NCBI GenBank assembly: GCA_023393575.1
Contig: JAEWKX010000053.1
Location: forward strand, 1 to 14,183
Source: Pseudomonadota bacterium
GTDB lineage: Bacteria; Pseudomonadota; Alphaproteobacteria; Rhizobiales; Rhizobiaceae
Direction: 5' to 3'
DNA length: 14,183 nucleotides
A model generated the notes under the pieces. That model was not told the origin of the DNA. It saw nothing but the letters and a program-made list of their open reading frames with translations, and made no database searches. The position numbers and the translations under genes are program-made. Shown one piece after another: positions 1 through 6,221 of this stretch (position 1 is the stretch's first letter; the number at the start of each line of letters is the position of its first letter).

Positions 1-1192
1 CGGTGCGGACGTGCGCTGGGCCTCCTGCAACATCTTCTCGACCCAGGACCATGCGGCTGCGGCAATTGCGGAGGCCGGCATTCCGGTCTTTGCCGTGAAG
101 GGTGAATCGCTCACCGAGTACTGGGAATATACCGACAAGATCTTCCAGTGGGCCGATGGCGGGGTTTCCAACATGATCCTCGACGACGGCGGCGATGCAA
201 CCATGTACATCCTGCTCGGCGCGCGCGCCGAGGCCGGCGAGGACGTCTTGTCCAATCCCGGCTCGGAAGAGGAAGAAGTCCTGTTCGCCCAGATCAGGAA
301 ACGCCTGAAGGCCGCTCCAGGTTGGTTCACGAAGCAACGCGACGCCATCAAGGGCGTGACGGAGGAAACCACCACCGGCGTCCATCGCCTGTACGAGCTT
401 TCCAAGAAGGGCCTGCTGCCCTTCCCGGCGATCAACGTCAACGATTCCGTCACCAAGTCCAAGTTTGACAACAAGTACGGCTGCAAGGAATCGCTCGTCG
501 ACGGCAACCGCCGCGGCACAGACGTGATGATGGCCGGCAAGGTGGCCGACGTCTGCGGCTACGGCGACGTCGGCAAGGGATCGGCAGCTTCGCTTGCCGG
601 TGCCGGCGCACGCGTGAAGGTGACGGAAGTCGATCCGATCTGCGCCCTGCAGGCAGCGATGGACGGGTTCGAAGTGGTCGTGCTGGAGGACGTGGTTTCA
701 ACCGCCGACATCTTTATCACCACCACCGGAAACCGGGACGTGATCCGCATCGACCACATGCGCGCCATGAAGGACATGGCGATCGTCGGCAATATCGGCC
801 ATTTCGACAACGAGATCCAGGTTGCAGCGCTCCGGAACCTGAAATGGACCAATATCAAGCCGCAGGTGGATATGATCGAGTTTCCGAAGGGTAACCGGAT
901 CATCCTGCTGTCGGAGGGCCGCTTGCTCAATCTCGGCAACGCGACGGGCCACCCGTCCTTCGTCATGTCGGCGTCGTTCACGAACCAGGTCCTTGCCCAG
1001 ATCGAACTGTTCACGAAGCAGGGTCAATACAAGAACGAGGTCTACATTCTTCCCAAGCACCTCGACGAGAAGGTCGCACGCCTGCATCTCGGCAAGCTCG
1101 GCGTGAAGCTGACGGAACTCTCGGAGGAACAGGCCGCCTATATTGGGATATCACCCCAGGGGCCGTTCAAGGCTGAACACTACAGATACTGA
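1..1192 (+). CDS. ahcY: S-adenosylhomocysteine hydrolase (adenosylhomocysteinase), 5'-truncated by window edge
   Basis: Cleaves S-adenosylhomocysteine to homocysteine and adenosine with tightly bound NAD+, relieving product inhibition of methyltransferases; cytosolic and normally tetrameric. The reading frame is open from base 2, so the true start is off the left edge. About 396 residues are visible against roughly 466 for rhizobial homologues. Visible hallmarks are the active-site stretch [14 protein letters not shown] (Lys, Asp, Asn), the NAD-binding loop GYGDVGKG at about 557-580, the NIGHFDNEI and [11 protein letters not shown] blocks, and the C-terminal KAEHYRY, whose Lys and Tyr reach the NAD of the neighbouring subunit in known structures. 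Two residues look odd: Asn at 506-508, where the family has Ile (DG-I-R/K-R), and Asp at 548-550, where it has Val (KVA-V-V). Identity is certain; whether those residues affect activity is not known. Confidence 0.98.
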   Translation, partial: GADVRWASCNIFSTQDHAAAAIAEAGIPVFAVKGESLTEYWEYTDKIFQWADGGVSNMILDDGGDATMYILLGARAEAGEDVLSNPGSEEEEVLFAQIRKRLKAAPGWFTKQRDAIKGVTEETTTGVHRLYELSKKGLLPFPAINVNDSVTKSKFDNKYGCKESLVDGNRRGTDVMMAGKVADVCGYGDVGKGSAASLAGAGARVKVTEVDPICALQAAMDGFEVVVLEDVVSTADIFITTTGNRDVIRIDHMRAMKDMAIVGNIGHFDNEIQVAALRNLKWTNIKPQVDMIEFPKGNRIILLSEGRLLNLGNATGHPSFVMSASFTNQVLAQIELFTKQGQYKNEVYILPKHLDEKVARLHLGKLGVKLTELSEEQAAYIGISPQGPFKAEHYRY

Positions 1193-1220
1193 TCTTTCGG
1201 TCATCCTTCCACAAGATATT

Positions 1221-1258
1221 GAAGATCGCGGTCTTGACGGGCCGCGATCTTCTTTTTT
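1221..1258 (+). terminator. Rho-independent terminator of ahcY
   Basis: An 11-bp perfect stem is formed by GAAGATCGCGG (1221-1231) and CCGCGATCTTC (1242-1252), extendable by a G-U and a C-G pair into the loop. Six T residues follow at 1253-1258. It lies 28 bases after the ahcY stop, so it separates ahcY from the downstream divL group. Confidence 0.93.
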
Positions 1259-1268
1259 GCCCCCGCCC

Positions 1269-1312
1269 TTCCCGCCGATTCCCTAAGCAAGTATTCTCTT
1301 GGACATCGATTC
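1269..1312 (+). promoter_or_regulatory. Possible divL promoter region with two GATTC (GANTC) sites
   Basis: The 125 bases between the ahcY terminator and the chosen divL start must hold the promoter if divL is not read through from ahcY. The best match I see is a weak pair, TTCCCG (1269-1274), 17 bases, TATTCT (1292-1297). A GATTC lies in the spacer (1277-1281) and another just past the predicted start of transcription (1308-1312). GANTC is the CcrM methylation target in alphaproteobacteria, and GcrA uses methylated GANTC near promoters. The promoter elements are poor matches and GANTC also occurs in nearby coding DNA, so this is a weak prediction. Confidence 0.3.
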
Positions 1313-1383
1313 GCTCCTGCTTCGGGCAAGGGCGATGTGGGATGTCTTGTCGAGATGCGGCAATGGACGGAGACAGACCGGGG

Positions 1384-3960
1384 ATGTCGGTGAAGAAAAA
1401 GAACCTCTGCGAGGAGGCAGCTTCCTGCTGCGGGGCCGCCGTTGATGCGGACAGCAGGGGCACGGCGAGCACCGCCATCGCACGAGGCAATCCGGGCCGC
1501 AGCAGGCTCCTTCCCTTGCATGCTTTCTTGTCCGGCACTGCCCTGGCATGCGTCGCCACCGGGGCAATGGCGCAGCAGCATGCCGCGACCGCCAGCCGGC
1601 TGTTCTCCTCCACCGAGGTCGTCACCTCCTCCCTCGTCGTCGGCGCACTCGGCGCAGTTGTTCTGTCCGTGCTGTGGCTGGTGCGTCAGCGGGGCAACAT
1701 GGAGGCGGAGAGCCAGGAGATGCGTGCTGCCCTCTCCGATGCACAACAGCGGATATCCAAGTACGAGGCGCTGATCGCCGAGAAGAACCGCCGCATCGTG
1801 ATCTGGGACGGCGTCACGGCGCGGCCAGAGGTCCTGGGCCACCTGCCCACCGATACCGGAGCACCACAGAACGAGCGTGAGTTTCTCACCTTTGGACGCT
1901 GGGTCAGACCTTCCTCAGCGGCCGAGCTCGAAAGGGCGGTAGAACGGCTCCGTGGAGACGCAAGCAGCTTCGATATGGTGATAGAGACCGTCCAGGACGA
2001 GATCCTGGAGGTCCAGGGCCGGGTCTCGGGCGGCAAGGCATTCGTACGCTTCATCGCACTGAACAACCTACGCGCCGAGCTTGCCGAGTTGAAGATCGAA
2101 CGCGAGCGCCTGCGGAGCTCGATCACCCTGTTTCAATCTCTTCTCGATGCCATCGAGCAACCTGCGTGGCGGCGGGACGCAGAAGGCAAGCTGACGTGGG
2201 TCAACCAGGCTTACAGTGAGGCAGTGGAGGCTACCGGCCCGGACCACGCGCTGGGCGAAGCGCGCGAATTCCTCGGAACCATTGCACGCGAGAAGATCCG
2301 CACCACGGCAAAGCCGACATCGCCCTTCCACGACCGGGTCTCGACGGTGGTCCACGGCAACCGCACGATCTACGATATCGTCGACGTCGTGGCGACAGGC
2401 GGCTCGGCCGGAATGGCCATAGACGTATCCAAAGCCGAAGCTATTCGCGAGGAACTGAAGAGAACGCTGCGCAGCCACGCCGAAACGCTCGACCACCTGG
2501 CGACACCGGTGGCCATCTTCGACCGCGACAGGCGGCTGCAGTTTTACAACCAGGCCTTCGTCGCCTTGTGGGGCCTCGATCTCAATTTCCTGGATTCCAG
2601 GCCGGACAACAACGAGATTCTCGACCGCCTGCGCAGCACCAACAAGTTGCCGGAACAGCTCAACTGGCGCGCCTGGAAAGAGTCCGCGCTATCGATCTAC
2701 CGGGAGCTGGATACCAAGACCGACCTTTGGCACCTCCCGAACGGCGAGACCCTCAGGGTGATCGCCACGGCTCATCCGCAGGGCGGCGCCACCTGGGTCT
2801 TCGAAAACCTCACGGAGCAGGTCAATCTCGAAACGCGCTACAACACGCTGCTGCGGGTTCAGGGCGAGACGATCGACCACCTCTCGGAAGGCGTGGCGGT
2901 GTTCGGTCCCGACGGCCGGCTGCGGCTTTCCAACCCGGCGTTTCGCGCGCTCTGGGGCGTCACGGCCGAGCAGGCGCAGCCCGGCACGCATATCCGTGCG
3001 ATCGAGGAGGCTTGCAGCCCGTCCTATGACAAGTCCGACGGCTGGCGGCATTTCGGCCAGATGCTGACCAATTTCGACGACGAGCGGCCGTCGCTGCAGG
3101 GGACGTTCGAGCTTTATTCCGGGCTTATCCTGGACTATGCCGTCACGCCGCTCCCCAATGCCCAGACCATGTTCACCTTCGTAGACATGACGGCGAGTGC
3201 CCGCGCGGAGCGGGCGCTATTGGAGAAGAACGAAGCGCTTCGCAAGGCAGACGAAATCAAGAACGATTTTGTCCAGCACGTCTCCTACGAGTTGCGTTCG
3301 CCGCTCACCAACATCATCGGGTTCACGGATCTGCTGAAGACGCCGGGCATAGGTCCGCTCAACGATCGGCAGGCGGAGTATATCGAGCACATCTCCACCT
3401 CCTCCTCCCTGCTTCTGACGATCGTCAACGACATCCTCGACCTGGCGACGGTCGATGCCGGGATCATGCAGCTCAACTATGCCGACGTCGGTCTCGACGA
3501 CCTGCTTGACGACGTGGCGATGCAGATTGCCGACCGGCTTCAGGAGAACGAGGTGGCGTTGCAGATCATTGCACCGACGGGGCTCGGAAGCATTGTTGCC
3601 GACCAGCAACGGCTGAAGCAGATCCTCCTGAAGCTCCTTACGAACGCTGCCAACTTCGCGCCGGCAGGAAGCACGATCACGCTGACCTGCCGTAGAAACG
3701 ACAAGGACGCCATCTTCTCCGTTTCAGACAATGGTCCAGGCATTCCGCAGGAAATGCTGGGAACCGTGTTCCATCGGTTTTCGTCCAGTCCACGCGGCGG
3801 CAAGCGCAGCGGTGCCGGCCTCGGTCTTTCGATCGTCGAGAGCTTCGTCACTCTTCACAAGGGAGAGGTTCAAATCGACAGCCGCCCCGGCGGCGGCACC
3901 ACCGTCACCTGCCGCATCCCGACCGGCGCGACCCTGCGTGCCATCGCCGCCGCCGAATGA
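1384..3960 (+). CDS. divL: DivL-like cell-cycle sensor kinase homologue (tyrosine in place of catalytic histidine)
   Basis: In Caulobacter, DivL is a membrane-bound member of the histidine kinase family that binds phospho-state-specific DivK and modulates CckA, hence CtrA. Numbered from ATG 1384 (858 aa): a hydrophobic signal-like stretch at 42-63 ending AMAQQ, a membrane segment at about 82-100, a probable coiled coil at 102-142, three PAS-like regions (about 250-330, 365-480, 492-600), a HisKA region at about 625-690 and a HATPase_c domain at about 740-850. The H-box reads VSYELRSPL, with Tyr635 (3286-3288) where kinases have His; this is the DivL hallmark. The ATP-binding domain looks intact: N-box Asn754, G1 DNGPG at 782-786, G2 GAGLGL at 810-815. 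The frame stays open upstream to an ATG at 1219 inside the ahcY terminator, which I reject; 1342 and 1363 are other possible ATGs. GGAG at 1369-1372 supports 1384. The protein is somewhat longer than Caulobacter DivL (769 aa). The stop overlaps the next start as ATGA. Confidence 0.9.
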   Translation: MSVKKKNLCEEAASCCGAAVDADSRGTASTAIARGNPGRSRLLPLHAFLSGTALACVATGAMAQQHAATASRLFSSTEVVTSSLVVGALGAVVLSVLWLVRQRGNMEAESQEMRAALSDAQQRISKYEALIAEKNRRIVIWDGVTARPEVLGHLPTDTGAPQNEREFLTFGRWVRPSSAAELERAVERLRGDASSFDMVIETVQDEILEVQGRVSGGKAFVRFIALNNLRAELAELKIERERLRSSITLFQSLLDAIEQPAWRRDAEGKLTWVNQAYSEAVEATGPDHALGEAREFLGTIAREKIRTTAKPTSPFHDRVSTVVHGNRTIYDIVDVVATGGSAGMAIDVSKAEAIREELKRTLRSHAETLDHLATPVAIFDRDRRLQFYNQAFVALWGLDLNFLDSRPDNNEILDRLRSTNKLPEQLNWRAWKESALSIYRELDTKTDLWHLPNGETLRVIATAHPQGGATWVFENLTEQVNLETRYNTLLRVQGETIDHLSEGVAVFGPDGRLRLSNPAFRALWGVTAEQAQPGTHIRAIEEACSPSYDKSDGWRHFGQMLTNFDDERPSLQGTFELYSGLILDYAVTPLPNAQTMFTFVDMTASARAERALLEKNEALRKADEIKNDFVQHVSYELRSPLTNIIGFTDLLKTPGIGPLNDRQAEYIEHISTSSSLLLTIVNDILDLATVDAGIMQLNYADVGLDDLLDDVAMQIADRLQENEVALQIIAPTGLGSIVADQQRLKQILLKLLTNAANFAPAGSTITLTCRRNDKDAIFSVSDNGPGIPQEMLGTVFHRFSSSPRGGKRSGAGLGLSIVESFVTLHKGEVQIDSRPGGGTTVTCRIPTGATLRAIAAAE

Positions 3961-5468
3961 CCGACAGCCGGCCGATCGTCATCACGCTTGCGGACGAGGC
4001 GACGACCATCCGGCTCGGCGAGGACCTGGCCATCGCCCTACGTCCGGGCGACTGCCTCGCGCTTTCCGGGGACCTCGGCGCCGGGAAATCGACCCTCGCC
4101 CGCAGCCTGCTACGCGCAATCGCCGATGACGACGAGCTTGAGGTTCCCTCCCCGACCTTCACCCTGGTCCAGAGTTACGATCTTCGCCTTCCGGTTTCCC
4201 ATTTCGACCTTTACCGGCTCGGAAATCCCTCGGAACTCGACGAACTCGGTCTGGAAGAGGCCCTCGGTGCAGGAATCTGCCTGGTGGAATGGCCGGAAAT
4301 GGCGGAGGATCTGCTGCCGGCCGAGAGGCTCACACTGCGGCTGACGCACGAGGGATCCGGGCGGCTTGCCACGATCACCGGCCCGGAATCGATACTGAAA
4401 CGCATCCGCCGCTCCCTCGCTGTCCGCTCGACGCTGGACTGCTGGGGATATCCCCGCGCCAGGCGCCGCTATCTCACCGGTGATGCTTCCATCCGCGCCT
4501 ATGAGACCGTGACCCCGGAGCAAGGTCCGGCGGTGATCCTCATGGACTGGCCGCGCCAGCCTGACGGACCGCCGGTGCTGGACGGCAAGCCCTATCCGAA
4601 GGTCGCCCATCTTGCGGAAGACGCCTATCCGTTCGTGGCGATCTCGCGTTACCTGAGGGGGATCGGCCTTTCAGCACCGGAGGTTCTGCAGGTCGACTAC
4701 GAACAGGGTATCCTTCTCCTCGAGAACCTTGGGAGCGACGGCGTACTCGATGAAGCGGGCCGTCCTATCGAAGAGCGCTACAGGGAGGGCGTCGTCTGCC
4801 TCGCCTATCTTCACAGTCATCCGATGCGGCGGGACCTTCCCATCGACGGCGATCACATCCACCACATCCCGGATTTCGATCCGACAGCGATGAAGATGGA
4901 GGCCCGGCTTCTGCTCGACTGGCACCTGCCCTGGAAGCGCGGGGCCGAGCCGACCGACGAGGAGCGACGGGCCTATCTTGATGTCTGGGACGGACTGATC
5001 GCCGAACTCGCGGCTGCGGAGAAGAACCTCCTCCTGCGTGACTTCCACTCGCCCAACATCATCTGGCGGGCGGACGAAGCCGGCGTCCGGCGCATCGGCA
5101 TCATCGACTTCCAGGATGCGATGATCGGACCGACCGCCTATGATCTCGCCTCGATCGTAGAGGACGCGCGCGTCGATATCCCGCCGCGCCTCGCCGACCA
5201 GATGATGCGGGACTACGTGGCCCTCCGACGCTCGCTGGGCACCTTCGACGAACCGGCGTTCCTGAAAGCCTTCGCCATCATGTCGGCCCAGCGCAACTGC
5301 AAGCTCGCCGGTCTCTGGGTGCGGCTGATGCGGCGCGACGGCAAGCCGGGCTACATGAAGCACATGCCGCGCACGCTCTCGTATCTTTCTACCGCGCTTC
5401 GCCACGAATCGCTGAAACCGCTGCGCATGTGGTGCCTCGGGGCGGGAATAGAACTACCCGAATCATGA
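3957..5468 (+). CDS. tsaE: Fusion: TsaE (t6A37 tRNA-modification ATPase) + AmgK-like aminoglycoside-phosphotransferase-fold sugar kinase
   Basis: A 503-residue two-domain cytosolic protein. Residues 1 to about 150 are TsaE, the ATPase that works with TsaB/TsaD to make N6-threonylcarbamoyladenosine at position 37 of ANN-decoding tRNAs: Walker A GDLGAGKS (38-45), SPTFTLV (65-71), HFDLYRL (82-88), VEWPE (110-114). From about 160 to the end it is an aminoglycoside phosphotransferase (APH) family kinase domain, with an entry motif like LTGDASIRAY, a catalytic loop RDFHSPN with Asp362 and Asn367, and a metal-binding IDFQD with Asp384. This arrangement matches AmgK, the anomeric MurNAc/GlcNAc kinase of cell-wall recycling; the adjacent MurU-like gene strengthens that reading. 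The substrate of this copy is inferred, not shown. There is no Met codon near the domain junction, so the kinase is not obviously made separately. Translation is probably coupled to divL by the ATGA overlap. Confidence 0.9.
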   Translation: MTDSRPIVITLADEATTIRLGEDLAIALRPGDCLALSGDLGAGKSTLARSLLRAIADDDELEVPSPTFTLVQSYDLRLPVSHFDLYRLGNPSELDELGLEEALGAGICLVEWPEMAEDLLPAERLTLRLTHEGSGRLATITGPESILKRIRRSLAVRSTLDCWGYPRARRRYLTGDASIRAYETVTPEQGPAVILMDWPRQPDGPPVLDGKPYPKVAHLAEDAYPFVAISRYLRGIGLSAPEVLQVDYEQGILLLENLGSDGVLDEAGRPIEERYREGVVCLAYLHSHPMRRDLPIDGDHIHHIPDFDPTAMKMEARLLLDWHLPWKRGAEPTDEERRAYLDVWDGLIAELAAAEKNLLLRDFHSPNIIWRADEAGVRRIGIIDFQDAMIGPTAYDLASIVEDARVDIPPRLADQMMRDYVALRRSLGTFDEPAFLKAFAIMSAQRNCKLAGLWVRLMRRDGKPGYMKHMPRTLSYLSTALRHESLKPLRMWCLGAGIELPES

Positions 5469-5471
5469 GCG

Positions 5472-5487
5472 CTGCTTTAGAAAGCAG
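5472..5487 (+). promoter_or_regulatory. Small inverted repeat overlapping the ribosome binding site of the MurU-like gene
   Basis: CTGCTTT and AAAGCAG flank a central AG at 5472-5487, filling most of the 22 bases between the tsaE-amgK stop and the next ATG. The right arm overlaps the purine-rich GCAGGG (5484-5489) that would serve as Shine-Dalgarno for ATG 5491. In RNA it could form about 6 bp with a 4-base loop and partly hide the site. There is no T run, so it is not a terminator. A regulatory role is inference only. Confidence 0.35.
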
Positions 5488-5490
5488 GGC

Positions 5491-6219
5491 ATGAAGATCA
5501 CCCAGGCCATGGTGCTGGCGGCGGGTCTCGGGACCCGCCTTCGCCCGATCACCGATACGGTGCCAAAACCGCTGGTTCGCGTCGCCGGAAAGCCGATGAT
5601 CGACTATGCCCTCGACGCTCTTGCCGATGCCGGCGTCCGCCGTGCCGTGGTGAACGTCCACCATTTTGCCGAGCAGATGGAGGCACATCTCGATCGCTAC
5701 AGGCGGCTGGAAGTCACCATCTCGGACGAGCGCGAGCGGCTTATGAATTCCGGCGGCGGGCTTGCCAAGGGCCTCAAGCTGCTCGATCCGGGGCCGCTCT
5801 TCGTCATGAACGCAGACCTGTTCTGGGTAGGCGAACCGCCGCACCAGCCGGCCAACCTGCAGAGGCTTGCCGCGTTCTTCGATCCCGCCGAGATGGACAT
5901 GGCGCTGCTCTGCGTGCCGCTGGAGCGGACGACCGGCCACAACGGCAAGAAGGACTTCCAGCTCGACGGCCAGGGCCGGCTCAGCCGCTATGCCGACGGC
6001 GACATGCCCCTCGTCTATGCCGGCGCGATCGCGATGCATTCCGGCCTTTTCGATGATGCGCCGAAGGAGGCCTTCAACCTGAATATCTATTTCGACCGGG
6101 CCATCGAGCGCGGCAGGCTGTTCGGGCTTGTCATGGACGGCCACTGGCTGACGGTCGGAACGCCGGAGGCGCTTATCGAGGCGGAAGAGGTGCTATCCCG
6201 CCTTCACGCCGAGGCTTGA
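5491..6219 (+). CDS. murU: MurU-like sugar-1-phosphate nucleotidyltransferase (probable N-acetylmuramate alpha-1-phosphate uridylyltransferase)
   Basis: A 242-aa GT-A/Rossmann-type nucleotidyltransferase that would join UTP and a sugar-1-phosphate, releasing pyrophosphate. The N-terminal signature reads LAAGLGTRLRP (9-19) followed by VPKPL with Lys26; a metal-binding Asp109 sits in MNADLFW; and VGTPEAL (222-228) closes the catalytic part. Next to the AmgK-like kinase it most likely makes UDP-MurNAc from MurNAc-1-phosphate, the AmgK/MurU salvage route described in Pseudomonas putida that bypasses de novo MurA/MurB. A glucose- or mannose-1-phosphate nucleotidyltransferase is the alternative, as motifs alone do not fix the sugar. 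Residue 221 before VGTPE is Thr, where many relatives have Asp. The start is ATG 5491, 22 bases after the upstream stop with GCAGGG just before it; the stop lies 2 bases before the addB start. Confidence 0.78.
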   Translation: MKITQAMVLAAGLGTRLRPITDTVPKPLVRVAGKPMIDYALDALADAGVRRAVVNVHHFAEQMEAHLDRYRRLEVTISDERERLMNSGGGLAKGLKLLDPGPLFVMNADLFWVGEPPHQPANLQRLAAFFDPAEMDMALLCVPLERTTGHNGKKDFQLDGQGRLSRYADGDMPLVYAGAIAMHSGLFDDAPKEAFNLNIYFDRAIERGRLFGLVMDGHWLTVGTPEALIEAEEVLSRLHAEA

Positions 6220-6221
6220 CG

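Noticed and set aside
1219..1383. N-terminal extension of divL from the ATG at 1219
   Set aside because: It would place the start inside the ahcY terminator stem and adds a Cys/Arg-rich segment with no domain; later ATGs are better placed.
1193..1383. CtrA-type boxes (TTAA, 7 bases, TTAA) upstream of divL
   Set aside because: No match found by eye; the region has no TTAA pair with that spacing.
5389..6144. Minus-strand open frame of 251 codons opposite the MurU-like gene
   Set aside because: Antisense shadow of a clear nucleotidyltransferase; no family features and no convincing ribosome binding site.
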